Positions 7,354 to 17,940 of a stretch of DNA of 64,000 nucleotides are shown here, piece after piece. Source of the stretch: Sinohyriopsis cumingii (Eukaryota; Mollusca; Bivalvia; Unionida; Unionidae); the NCBI GenBank assembly GCA_028554795.2, contig CM068827.1:69245809-69309808 (forward strand), written 5' to 3'. Every line of letters begins with the position of its first letter. Within the stretch, counting starts at the first letter, position 1. Made by a program: the position numbers and the translations under genes. A model generated the notes under the pieces. It did not search any database. It had not been told where the DNA came from and saw only the letters and a list, made by a program, of their open reading frames with translations.

Positions 7354-10300
7354 CTATCGATCTTGCCTAGGGTTCCTTTTTATATACAGACCAATACCGA
7401 CGTGTCCATACGGCAAGGTGAAATGATTGCGAAGTCGCACTCGCTTCTGGTACACGATTTGATAGACATTTTCCAAGGGTCGACTGACGATGTGGTGAGT
7501 GGGTAAACGTACAATCTTGTTCGGTTGATAGGTGGTCACTTTAAAGTGTTCATCCTCTCCCGATTGCAAGGCTTCTTTCAGTACCCCAAAGTTCACCACT
7601 CGACTGGTACGATAATTCAGAGTCAATCCTTTCACTTTGCACGTCTTGTGCACTTCTCCTTGTTTGTCCCGGTATTCGTAGCCGTAATTTTTGGGACCGC
7701 CACTGACGAAACTTAGAATCTTGTCGTCGGGGTGCTCGTCTGTCCAGGCTCCTAAACGGTCTCCTTCGATGTCAGGGTGCTGTTGACTCGGATGATGGAT
7801 GTAAATGCAACTCTCCGTGTCAAAGTACAGGACGCGTTCCCCTAACAGTTCTAAAGCTTCGTACAATTTTAAGCGAGCATGGGCTGTCAAGTAAGCCGCA
7901 ATGATGACATTTCCAAAAGGGTCGTCTTGTACAAAGTCCAGATCTTCTTCGTAATTGACCAAGATCAAATCCTCGCGAACGACGTCCACGTGTTTCATGA
8001 ATTTGGTTTTGTCGTGAATCATCTGAAAGTAGCGGGAAGGTACGGTCAAATATTCCGTCTTGGGTAAACACGGACATTGTGCCATTTTTCCCCACAAGCA
8101 ATTTAACATCACTTTGGCAAACGATCGCCTGCCTTCGTTTTTCTCGATGTGATCTAAAGTGATGCCTTCTTGTTCATAGTATTTCTCTTTGAATGTCTTT
8201 TCGTCTTCGGGAGTGTGACACCAGGATGGATAGACGCTGGCTTCTTGCTTCAGTTTCAAAAAGGCATCCACGTAGTCGGCGAAAATGCCTTTCTGCGTGG
8301 GGTCACCCTTGTGGTATTGTTGTGTCTTGGGAAAGTGACAAATTCCGTACACTTCTAACAGTTGGTATCCCATGTCCAGAGCTTTGAACAATTCCACGCT
8401 GACCCACGTCCCCGTCAAGGCACGTTCTTCCTGGGTGTGATGGCAAGGCTGGTCTTGGTTGCACGTTTCGGCACAAGTACGGCATAAAGGAAACATCAGT
8501 TGGCCTTGGCAATGGTGAGGTAACACGGGATGGTACAAGTCCGTGGGCGGCAAAACTTTACACTTGATCAGACCTTCGTATCGTCGAATGTTTTTCAGCT
8601 CGATGTGTTCCGTCAGCAATTGTGGGTGCCGTACAGGAAAGCGACAATATTTGCACACGTAGGGATACAGCGAACACACGTCCAAGTATTTGATTTCGTC
8701 TCCTTTCTCTTCGTCGGCTTGGTACAGCAAACAGGTGGCATTGGTCCTTCCTCCGTACAAACTATCCCTCGAGTTCAGGGGGTCCATCAGCTTGTAACTT
8801 TCCACGAGGCGTTTAAATTCGGGATCAGTTTTCAAACGGTGATCGTATTCGTGTTCCCACATTTCCACCACTTGGTATCCTTCCTGTTCTAACTTTAGGC
8901 GTCGCTGACAAGTGTCCTGGTACAAGTCTTCCATGGTTCGTTGTAAAAACTGATTTTTAGTGCTACGATCAGGGTAACAGACGGGACATCCGTGAAATAA
9001 GCAACCGTTAAACTCGTACACGATCTTGGGGTTTTCTAAGTCCCAGCCATCGACCGAATGCATTCCGATCGTCTTTTCACCCCCTCCGTTGCGGGCATGC
9101 TGAATCCATTTGTCTTCCTTGTCGCACAAGTAATGTAACCAACGTAGAGCTTTGACCGAGTATTGACGTTTGACAAAGTTGGTCGTTTGAGGACTGATGA
9201 CAGCCACGGTGTTTTCAGGCATGAATCGTTGTCTGTACACTAAGGAACACGCTTTGGCAATGACGCAAGCTTCTTTCAAAGGATCGACCCCTCCGTGTTC
9301 CATGAACAGTTCTCGAAATTTTCCACAGCAACGTCGTAAAATGTCCACGTCGGAACGACAATACTTTAACATTTCTTCCTGAAAGTCGAAAGGGTCCGAG
9401 GCGTGAGCCTGGTACCAAGCGTAGAAAGCTTCTCGTTGTTCGGTACGCATGTTGTCGGGGTCGTAATAGTGAGCCTCAGGTAAATGGGGTAGAACGGCGT
9501 GTTGATTGGCTTCCGTATTGAAAAAGTGTGGAAAGTACCCTTTAGCTATTTCTGTCATTCCAAACGTTTTAGGCATTCGGCTCAAAGACATGGCCAAGTA
9601 ACTCATCGAATCTTTAAACTGTACTTGTCCCATTTGCATGAAAATGATTTTGGCTCCGTTCAAAGTCACTTTAGGACGCTCGGTGCCTTGTTCCGTATAG
9701 TATCTCAAAAGAAACTGTCCATCGTATCCGGAGAAATTGTGAGCCATCACCGTGGCATGACGATGACAATCTCCGTAACGTTCGATGTCCTCTTGGCTCC
9801 ACGTCTTGTCGATGGGGTCTAAGACCCATTGGGCAAAATCGGCTAACATGTTCGGTCCTCGAAAGATTTTTTCACGCCCTCCGGGAATCTTACTGCAGTG
9901 AGGCCAATGACTGAAGATAGGTTCCTGAATGCACTTCTCGCACGCTCGATGAGCCACGCAGAAATTAGGAATGTGAATGCCGGTCTCTTGCATGCTTTCG
10001 AAATCGAGAAAGATGAAATTGCCTTTCTTCTTGTGACCGTCCTCTTTCTCTGGTGGGGGTTGGTATTTTTGCACGTAGCATTGGTGTTCCAAGTCCACGA
10101 TGTGATGACAAATGTGACATTTTTTTTCCCTGAACATACGTGTGCCTTGGTACTATTGGTACGTATGCCTTGTCCACACGTAGGGCACAATCTCAGCAGT
10201 TGACAAGCACATTTCTGCTGTGAACCTTGCGTCTTCAAATGTTGTTGGTAACAGGTAGGGCTGACAAACGTGCGCAGACAAGTTGAACAAGGCACTGGTC

Positions 10301-11417
10301 CTTCGCTCAGACAGGGTGGAGAGGCCAAACATCCTGAGCATTTCAATCCACAATGCTTGTGTTGCACTCGATTGTTATAACCATGGTCACATTTCTCACA
10401 GTAATATCTGTATCCCAGGAATCCGGTGATATTGGTAATGGTATCGAAATGGTCATCGTGATAATAGACATGAATGTATTTTCGATCCTTAAAGTCTTGA
10501 CCTCGAAACAACAGAGGCCCGCACATTTCTTGAGGGTACACTTTCAAGGTGTAACGCGGAGCTAGGACATCTTGCAATTTTTGCATCTCAGGAATGCCAC
10601 AGGGTGTGTCTTTGGACAGTCCGGCTTGTTGCAACAGGAGTTCTGCTTCACTTCGTTGTTTGGCTCGGTCCGATTTTCGAATAGTTTCCCAGGCTCTTTT
10701 CCATTCTACCGTGTCGTTCTTGTTGGCATAGGTTCGTCCCACCACGATAGCCCTGGCTAAACACATCTGGTTTTGAGGGTTGTTAATTCGGACGAGACTT
10801 GTTTTGGTGTTGCGAAGCTCGTTCACTAATAACATCTTTTTGCGTCCAGTCCCTTGAGGAGGAGAGACGTGGGTCATGTCCAGTGTGGCTTTTCCATCGG
10901 TGATGTCAAACTGGTCATTAGATTGTTGTACGTGTTGAATTTTGTCCATGACTTTGGAAGTGGTCAATTCTGCAGGGGTGCTAAACTCGATCCAAACAGG
11001 GGATTTCAAACCGTCGTGTTTTATGGAAAGTCTCAAGCGATCGTCTTCTTTGGGTTGACATTGTCGCTTGAGTGTGGTGAGCAAAGAATTCCACACTCCG
11101 GTGATGAACCCTTCTGCTTTCTCTAACGGTACTTCAGCCTTGAAATCTTTAAACTTCACCGTGTATTTGTAAGCCGTGGTTCTAAATTTTCTAGAGGAGA
11201 GCTTTTCCGTCTCTCGAATGGAATAGTACTTTTCAGGGTTGACTAAGGGTGGCGAACTTTGTTTAGAGGGTTTGGATTCTGGTTCACTCATGTCCTCTTC
11301 AAAATCACTGGCATGAATTTGTGCCAAGACTTCAGCTCTGGTAAGAGGCGATAGATCACGTTTCTGCCTCTTACTTTCTTCTTCTTCTTTCTTCTCAAAT
11401 GAACTGGATCGTTTCAT
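7354..11417 (-). pseudogene. Protein-primed DNA polymerase B (pPolB), frameshift at A8 tract 10120-10127
   Basis: Two abutting frames make one polymerase of roughly 1,350 residues. The 5' frame, from ATG at 11417, has an acidic/basic N-terminus and a long Cys/His zinc-binding region (CEKCDHGY, CSGC, CSTC, CPTC) and loses register at a run of eight A on the coding strand at 10120-10127. The 3' frame continues the zinc region (CHICHHIV) and carries Exo I (FLDFES), Exo II (AHNFSGYDGQF), Exo III (YCRSDVDIL), motif A (LDVCSLYPYV), motif B (KVMLNCLWGKM) and motif C (YFDTES). Exo I to III place it with protein-primed replicases of Polintons. The glutamate in motif C replaces the second aspartate of DTD. 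An indel in the A tract or an assembly error both explain the break. Confidence 0.92.
7375..7386 (-). promoter_or_regulatory. TATA box upstream of the small Cys-rich gene
   Basis: Minus-strand TATATAAAAAGG lies 54-65 bp before ATG at 7321, overlapping the end of the polymerase gene. Confidence 0.5.
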
Positions 11418-11462
11418 CTTGAGTGAAAAACGTCAAATGACTCAAGTTTAAGCACCATAGAC

Positions 11463-11472
11463 TAATTTATAG
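11463..11472 (-). promoter_or_regulatory. TATA box for E1 DNA polymerase
   Basis: Minus-strand CTATAAATTA lies 46-55 bp upstream of the ATG at 11417. It forms a divergent pair with the plus-strand TATA box at 11489. Confidence 0.5.
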
Positions 11473-11488
11473 TCATGGCAGACCAGCG

Positions 11489-11498
11489 TATATAAAAG
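11489..11498 (+). promoter_or_regulatory. TATA box for the zinc-knuckle gene
   Basis: TATATAAAAG lies 72-81 bp upstream of the ATG at 11570. Together with the polymerase TATA box it makes a compact bidirectional promoter between divergent genes. Confidence 0.55.
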
Positions 11499-11569
11499 GG
11501 TGTGTCTCTTGTCCTTTCACTATTCATTTCACTCTCAAACCGAGCACAACGACGGAAGAGACTACCCAG

Positions 11570-12040
11570 ATGGAACGTTTCATCAGAGCTTTGCGAGGGG
11601 TCATTAGAAAATTCTCTTCAGACCAGCCGACGGACTACTCTCCTTCCTTTCGAGATAAAAGTCAAGATACTTGCTATATCTGTCAGAAGAAAGGGCATTG
11701 GTCTTCAGAGTGTCCAGACCATCAAAAAAGAAAAAAAGGGGCTAGAAAAGACAAAAGTCAAGATACCTGTTATTATTGTCAAGAAAAAGGACATTGGTCT
11801 CCAGATTGTCCAAAAAAGAAAGAAGAGGAGTCTGAAGAAAAGAGGGATTCTTCAGAAGAAGAGAGGGATTCTTCAGAGGAAGAGATGGATTCTTCAGAGG
11901 AAGAAAGCAGCCAGGTAAAGAAAAAGAAACAGGAGAAGAAAAGAAGAAGGAAAGAAAGTAAGGAGGAAGAGGAGGAAAAAACTATGAAGGTGAAGAAATT
12001 TAAAAAACAGAGACTAAATAATAAGACAGAAGGAATGTAA
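11570..12040 (+). CDS. Two-CCHC zinc-knuckle protein with acidic/basic repeat tail
   Basis: The intact 156-residue protein has two tandem CCHC knuckles, CYICQKKGHWSSEC and CYYCQEKGHWSPDC, each preceded by the same KSQDT segment, so they arose by internal duplication. The C-terminal half is a charged tail with three DSSEEE-type repeats followed by Lys-rich tracts. CCHC knuckles bind single-stranded nucleic acid, as in retroviral nucleocapsid and cellular CNBP proteins. A role as ssDNA-binding replication factor beside the polymerase is my inference. It is the only clear plus-strand gene of E1 and has its own TATA box. Confidence 0.75.
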   Translation: MERFIRALRGVIRKFSSDQPTDYSPSFRDKSQDTCYICQKKGHWSSECPDHQKRKKGARKDKSQDTCYYCQEKGHWSPDCPKKKEEESEEKRDSSEEERDSSEEEMDSSEEESSQVKKKKQEKKRRRKESKEEEEEKTMKVKKFKKQRLNNKTEGM

Positions 12041-12272
12041 GAACTTTTTAAAATGCTCTATTGTGAATTGTGAATTGGATTGTAACTATTGATAAAAGAA
12101 TACATTAATTATATAAGGTAAGTGTCTTTGAGTTTTGATTTTAAAATAAGAACGTACACTCACGCACTCATATACACGTAATATAGGGGTAAAATGGGGG
12201 TTTTTTTTGAGTTATTGGCAATTGAAATTGTATTTCTTAAGGGCCTTTGGTGTTTTTGGTGTAGGGGTGAGT

Positions 12273-12842
12273 TTAAGCAATCAACTTTAACTGTCTTAAG
12301 CCTTTGCCACGGCCGAGGCCTACTTCTGGACTGCGTACTGTTGATGATGATGATTTGGTTGAAATCACTAAGGGTGGTACGGTAGGCTTAGTCACAGGGT
12401 TGACGTGTTTAGCTCGGGAAGGTCGTATTCTCTTTGGTCGTAATAAAGAAGTCTGATACATTTGTTTCATACTTCTTAACTCCGCTAAAATGTCCAACAG
12501 TACCGTGACCGTTTGATTTTCACCCGCTTGTTTCTTTGCTGCTACTTCTTCTTGTTGTTGGTTTTTTCTTACCTCTTCTTCTTGCTGCTGTTGCTGTAGG
12601 AGAAAAGCTTGTTCCGCTTCCTTTTGTCGTTGTATAAATTTCTCCAATTCTTCTTTCTGTCTCTGTCTAAAATGCTCCACTTGCGGTAATGAAGAAGGTA
12701 ACGAAGGTTCCAGAACAAATTCTTGCGAGGTAAGAAAATCCACAAAATCCCAATTTACCTCTTCTGAAAGTAAGTCCGGGTTCCCTTGGGCGGTCTCCAC
12801 TGCTGGTGCACCCCAATGGATCGTTTTCTGAGTTTCCGTCAT
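12273..12842 (-). CDS. Coiled-coil protein, unknown, E1 terminal gene
   Basis: The intact 189-residue protein has an acidic N-terminus with DFVDFLTSQEF, then a Gln/Glu-rich coiled coil at about residues 56-105 (RQRQKEELEKFIQRQKEAE, QQQQQEEEV), a hydrophobic helix TVTVLLDILAELRSMKQMY, and a basic Ser/Pro-rich tail ending in RGKGLRQ. No known domain. The acidic segment plus coiled coil plus basic tail would fit a DNA-binding regulator, but that is speculative. Its promoter has a TATA box and a palindromic CRE-like site, the most elaborate control region seen in E1, which fits an early regulatory gene. Confidence 0.55.
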   Translation of the reverse strand: MTETQKTIHWGAPAVETAQGNPDLLSEEVNWDFVDFLTSQEFVLEPSLPSSLPQVEHFRQRQKEELEKFIQRQKEAEQAFLLQQQQQEEEVRKNQQQEEVAAKKQAGENQTVTVLLDILAELRSMKQMYQTSLLRPKRIRPSRAKHVNPVTKPTVPPLVISTKSSSSTVRSPEVGLGRGKGLRQLKLIA

Positions 12843-12890
12843 GTTGAATCACTGTCGCATAGATTGACTACACACAGGCGCTAGCGAATC

Positions 12891-12911
12891 TATATAGACC
12901 ACGTGACGTCA
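12891..12911 (-). promoter_or_regulatory. TATA box, E-box and CRE-like site of the coiled-coil gene
   Basis: TATATAG at 12891-12897 is followed upstream by CACGTG at 12900-12905 and the full palindrome TGACGTCA at 12904-12911. Host CREB/ATF or bZIP factors recognise TGACGTCA. The ATG is at 12842. Confidence 0.5.
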
Positions 12912-13009
12912 AAGACTGTTCTCTTCGGATTGGATGCGGGCTGACTGAATTTTGTAACGCGTGTTTGGATTGGTGAATGAACTTAATCCGTTTCAATCCT
13001 TCCTGTACC

Positions 13010-13017
13010 TATAAATA
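13010..13017 (+). promoter_or_regulatory. TATA box, plus strand
   Basis: TATAAATA lies about 45 bp upstream of an ATG at 13062, the same spacing as other E1 promoters. Confidence 0.4.
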
Positions 13018-13061
13018 AGCGCAGTTCACTGCATTGATTCACCTGTTCTCGTCGCCTCAAG

Positions 13062-13432
13062 ATGTGGACCACAGTTGAATCATCCACCCTTGTGTCTTCA
13101 ATGATGTTTAGGACGGACATGCTAATGTATGTCCGATCCAAGTGGACCGTTGTCCACAGGACAGACACCAGTCTGTGGATACGTAGGATCTACGTAGAAA
13201 GACATGGATGCCTCAAAAGAGTGCTGATTTACGGTCCTACAGTGAGGCGCAGCCTAAGGACAAGAAGAAGACCAATGCCCTTTATGTTAATGGATACATT
13301 AACATAAACCCAAAGGCCCTTTTCAGGGCCACTCATAGGTCTCGAAAAGAGATTGACTTTCGATTGCCTACCCCTTTTTTAAAAAAATTAAAAAAAAAAA
13401 AAAATCCCATGTTCAATTCCCCTTGTCCCTAA
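13062..13432 (+). CDS. Possible small E1 genes downstream of a TATA box, unknown
   Basis: Two overlapping frames follow the TATA box at 13010: one from ATG 13062 to 13307 (81 residues, Met/Arg/Thr-rich) and one from ATG 13208 to 13432 (74 residues, containing KKTNALYVNGYININ). Neither resembles a known family. The second looks more protein-like until it runs into a low-complexity A tract. Short inverted repeats run through 13095-13190, so the region could instead be structural DNA near the element end. The TATA box is the only firm support. Confidence 0.25.
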
Positions 13433-13760
13433 AGTAGTAGTTTTTTTTTCTCCCATGTTAAATTCCCCTTGTCCCTAAACAAGCCCAAACTCTATTCCCA
13501 TGTTCAATTCCCCTTGTCCCTAGACAAGCCCAAACTCTATTCCCATGTTCAATTCCCCTTGTCCCTAGACAAGCCCAAACTCTATTCCCCATGTTCAATT
13601 CCCCTTGTCCCTAGACAAGCCCAAACTCTATTCCCCATGTTAATTCCCCTTGTCCCTAGAGTGGCCCAGCAATTTTCCCCATGTTAAATTTCCATTGTCC
13701 CTAGAGTGGCCGGGGGGGGGGGGCTGTAATGCTAATTCCCATTGTCCCTAGGGTGGCCCC
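13409..13760. repeat. Tandem repeat of about 45 bp at the right edge of E1
   Basis: Six to seven units contain ATGTTCAATTCCCCTTGTCC followed by CTAGACAAGCCCAAACTCTATT, with the last units diverging and a G run at 13712-13723. It follows an A-rich tract and marks the change from GC-rich element to AT-rich host DNA. Confidence 0.8.
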
Positions 13761-14962
13761 ATTCACTACTCCTGTTAGTGTTTGTCAGGCCGTTGATTTT
13801 AAAAGACGTGATACTTAGTTTATACTTACTTTTGTGGACGTACACTCAGACAGACAGTAAAGCTTATAGTAATCGGCCATGTTTGAACGAATTAGTCACA
13901 CTCAGAGAAAGCTGCCACGGTAATGGGGAGCGAGAAAGTACATTTAGTTCATATTACGAACGCTTTTGACAGAACGCCAGACACTGCTACGGAGGACTAA
14001 GCAGATTTCGCAAAAGAAGTGATATACATACTAGTAGTTTTGGCTTTGTTGCATTAAACTTTAATATTAATATATTGTTCACACTATGATGCCGAGGAAA
14101 AGTAGCTAAGTGCCCTTCCCAAGGACACGCCAAGCCAGCCGCCTAGCAGAGAGATATGCTGATATCCGTGGAGACATGCGTTTGGAATTATTTATGAAGG
14201 CAGTATATAAAGAATGTATGGATTTCTACTGCGGGTCTTCATTCCGCTTTTTGATGGAAGCAGCACAAACTTCCTTGAATTATAATGATTAGTGGCTTTT
14301 CATCGATTTTCATAGCAGGATGTGCTTTGGGGGCATGTGATCGAATTTCAGTTTTCATCTGATATTTTGAAACTTCATCCGTGAGTAGCCAAAACCCGTC
14401 ATCAGAGATGTCAGTCTTTAAAGCCCTAGATGTGTGGTCTAAGATAATATTCAGCTTAGCCTCCACTACACACGGACTTTGTTGTGCCTTTGGTTTTTAC
14501 AAAGGAGGTTCCGGCTAATCAACGTACTAGCAATCCCAGGCAGTTCGTACGCTGGAGAGGCTGCCTCAAGCCCCACATAAATGTGGGTAGCAGTAAAGGC
14601 AGAAAGCAGGTATTGTAAGCTCCCATTCCAAAGGACAGCTATAATAAAGATGAAGTCAACGGCATCAATGTCATTAACGCGCCAACGATAATTTTTTCTG
14701 CGAGCCGCTCTTGCCTCCCTTTATTGCTCAAGCCGGTGTCAGACCTTGCATGATTAAAATCCAACTTTGGTGTTGAAGAATCTAGCAGCTTCATCTTTTA
14801 ACATTTTTGGAAATCATCTAGGTCTGGATTGAAAATTGGAAATTGGAACCCATTCAAAACCATTTAAACTTGGGAAATCTTATTTCCTGTATTAGGAAAG
14901 ACATCTTTATATCAATGGACTATTTCCCCTTTCACTGTTTAGTCTTAAGATAGAGGTTCTGA

Positions 14963-15088
<126 letters not shown>

Positions 15089-15285
15089 TGTTTCTAAAGA
15101 AATTAAACCTTAAAATGTATTATGTTTCAACTAGTTTATTTCAACTTGTTGCAGACACAACGGTTTTGGTGTTTTATTTGTTGTCTTGTCTATGTTTTGT
15201 ATTTGCCTTTGAAAAAGACTCATTGAGAGTCGAAAGCGCTTAGGCTAGTTAGATACTAGTTTTGCACCGTTAGTTGTCAGTTTAT

Positions 15286-15288
<3 letters not shown>

Positions 15289-15378
<90 letters not shown>
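15289..15378. repeat. (AT)n microsatellite
   Basis: Uninterrupted AT dinucleotide run of about 90 bp, 200 bp from the previous one. Confidence 0.98.
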
Positions 15379-15380
<2 letters not shown>

Positions 15381-17317
15381 TTTCGAGATAGGTTGGTAGT
15401 TTTATTCAGCAATCAGTCAGGACAGTAATGTATAATCCTTTTTATATACTTATATAGTTTGCACTAAGGGCTAGACCGATGTGCCCATCTACCCATCCAT
15501 GTCAAAGAAGATAGTTGTAACTGAACGGTCGGATCTAAAAAGTGACCAGACTGGTTGTACAGGCCACATGTGATGTTATGCCTACGAAATAGAGTGACTA
15601 CATATGACTTTTCAACATATTCTTGTAAATGCTTTGGGACACAGCTTTCCATTGTGGCGCTGCAGATTTTGTCATGAATGTAAATGTTCGTTGATGAATC
15701 TCTAGAACTACTGCGATGGACAGGCCGTTGTTAGTGAGGCTACATTCTTCTGCATTGCAGGTATTTAATATGTGCATTAGAATACTGGACGGCCGTGGCA
15801 ACGACACATTCGGGACAGGATGCATGAGTAATTCGTTATGTCGTAGAGGCAGTACTATCAGCAATATTGTCTTTCGTGTATTCGTGGTTCAGACTAGTAA
15901 AAAAGATCATTTCGTAGGGCAAATCTACTTACTAGTCATAACTGCGGCACGGAGTTACCCCTCACCATCTAGACCCAGGAGGGAATGCAAGCCAGTGCTA
16001 CAGAGTAAATCAACAATGACTAGATCCTCCTTCATTATCAGTTACCTTGGAAACCTTTAGTGACAGATCTGAAAGGCCCTAGTTGTAAGGCCTTCAAGCC
16101 ATAGAGGTCAACTCCATAATTACTGTATTCCAGGTAACAGTCACTTATCCTCACCCCCTAACCCAGCGGTTGTCAGTGTAATGTTGCAGGAACTTCTTTC
16201 CCATTTTAGACACCTGCTAACGCAACACCAATGATGCAAGAATTGATTCGCTGATTGCGGATACTAAATACCAAGTCGGATAAAACCGTGTTGGATGGAA
16301 AGTATTTAACGGTTGAAACTTTGTGGATTAATACGATTCGGAACTTACTTGTCACAGTTCTGGGCGTATGTATGACTCACCTACATTAAGTCTGAGGACA
16401 CGACTGCCGAACCTGGAGCGAAACCTATTTCACCGTTTGGTACGCTATAATGGAATGCGTCATTTCGGCAGGGGACCACCTCATATCAAGGACCATCTAT
16501 GCACACGGATGTCTGTTTCAAGTGTATGATAAGACGCACATCATCGTGGGTGATATGGATACTGAATAGCCCAACAAATTTGCCGGTCGCGCTTGAAAAG
16601 ACATGCTTGGTATGGAATATTATTACTCCTCTCAGATCGCCTACTGACCAGCATGTGCAACCTTAAAGTACTCCCGACGAATATTGTTGTACCGTGTCTT
16701 CCAAGGCAAAACTACTAGCAGACGCTTGCCGCCATCCAGACCCCATCTTTTTGCGAGGCTCGTTTTTCCCGTCCTAGGATATTTTATTAGGGTGACAAAT
16801 GAGCCCGCTCATGGTCAACTGGCAGCAAGCTCTTTTCCCATGTCTACCACATCTCAATCCATTCGCTGAGCAGTTCTGCAAAATAGTTCATTTCGTCTTC
16901 CGTTGCCTTCTTTTGGAGCGTATTCTTCCATGAGCCGAGTTGCATCTAAGTTACCCCAATCATACTCTATTTGAAACTGTTTCTGTTGTTAAACGGAGTG
17001 TGTGTGTGTGGGGGGGGGGGGAGGGGTACGCGTATGGAATATCCAATAATATCTTTGTCCGACGCGTTTACCCGAACCTCTTGAACAGGTCCACATCTTC
17101 ACAGCGGCAAAGATCCGAATTTCCAAAGCGAAAGCTGGCTTTTCCAACGCACTTTGGCTTCATAAGCAGACAGAGTAGTTTAAACGCAGTCTGTGTGTAT
17201 GGTAACTACGGATTCGTCCAAGAAGAAATGAGACGAGAAATGGGACGGTATCCTTCTGAGAGCTTATTCTGTATATGGTCGACGAAAAGCGTAAGGTCCG
17301 GGCTCACTCGGTATGGG

Positions 17318-17560
17318 GACCCAGGGTGGCAGAGTGGTCTAATGCGCTTGTCTTTAAAGATCACTTACACATCATACCTTTGTCCACATGAACTCGAGTC
17401 TGGATTAGACTAACGTGTGTAAGCGACAAAGTTGCCAAGTAGTTTCCCATGGGTCATTGTTTGTTCCGGGGTTTTACACCAGCAATATACTGGCCGCCAT
17501 GTAGCATGTACTGAAAATAGCGTCATTTCCAAGAAAGTCAAACTAACCCACTCAGTATGT
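17318..17560 (+). mobile_element. tRNA-derived SINE with Meta-like domain, copy 1 (diverged)
   Basis: The tRNA-like head has an A box (GGTGGCAGAGTGGTCTAATGCGC) split here as GTGGCAGAGTGG and a B box near ACTCGAGTC, resembling a tRNA-Leu. The 3' part holds GGGGTTTTACACCAGC and ACTGGCCGCCATGTAG, matching the core of the copies at 49.5 and 59.6 kb but more diverged. It ends about 110 bp before element E2. Confidence 0.7.
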
Positions 17561-17666
17561 AGCTCGCGTTGATGACACTGCCTGTAGACTTCCATGGGGT
17601 ATTTGCAGAGCTACACCTAAGTGGCCTTGATGTGTGGCTGAAGCCGGTGAAAGTGGCAAAACAACA

Positions 17667-17671
17667 ACAGG
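17667..17671. other. Left target site duplication of E2 (ACAGG)
   Basis: ACAGG directly precedes the left TIR and recurs directly after the right TIR at 33965-33969. Polintons usually give 6 bp; here only 5 bp match. Confidence 0.8.
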
Positions 17672-17923
17672 AGCAGCAGAGAGACTGAGCCCACCAACTA
17701 TTCGTTCCAACAGAACCCTGTATCGAAAAACACTCTTGATAGAGGATCTTGTTTCACAAAATAAACCCTCTATTCAGAAAACTATGATAAATAACTCTTC
17801 TCTGATGACTAAAAGATTTATTTCATGAAAAATAACTCACTATAAAAATACTTCTTGACTCGGGGGTGGGTCGACGAAACACTTGGGGCTCAGTCTCTCT
17901 GCTGCTAGCGATGTAAATATTTT
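17672..17923. repeat. Left terminal inverted repeat of E2
   Basis: Its 252 bp match the reverse complement of 33713-33964 with two mismatches and no gap. A 21-bp sequence beginning AGCAGCAGAGAGACTG occupies the outer edge (17672-17692) and recurs inverted near the inner edge (17886-17906), so the TIR is itself terminated by inverted repeats. Confidence 0.97.
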
Positions 17924-17940
17924 TAATCCTAAAAGGATTT

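Larger units (their letters stand above)
1..13760. mobile_element. E1: degraded Polinton/Maverick (adintovirus-like) element, right part
   Basis: A dense block of mostly minus-strand genes carries the Polinton hallmark set: chromodomain DDE integrase, FtsK/HerA-type packaging ATPase, protein-primed DNA polymerase B and small structural proteins. The left end, major capsid protein and protease are outside the window, since the first gene runs off the edge. The right end is not defined; I place it after the 45-bp tandem repeats because no gene or viral signal follows. Base composition is clearly more GC-rich than the flanking DNA. At least eight in-frame stops and two frameshifts show it is an old, inactive copy. 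The missing left terminus prevents a TIR or target-duplication check. Confidence 0.85.

Noticed and set aside
15464..15864. Missing Ig exons of copy A between the Polintons
   Set aside because: Minus-strand frames there contain stops and no Cys/Trp pattern of an Ig domain.
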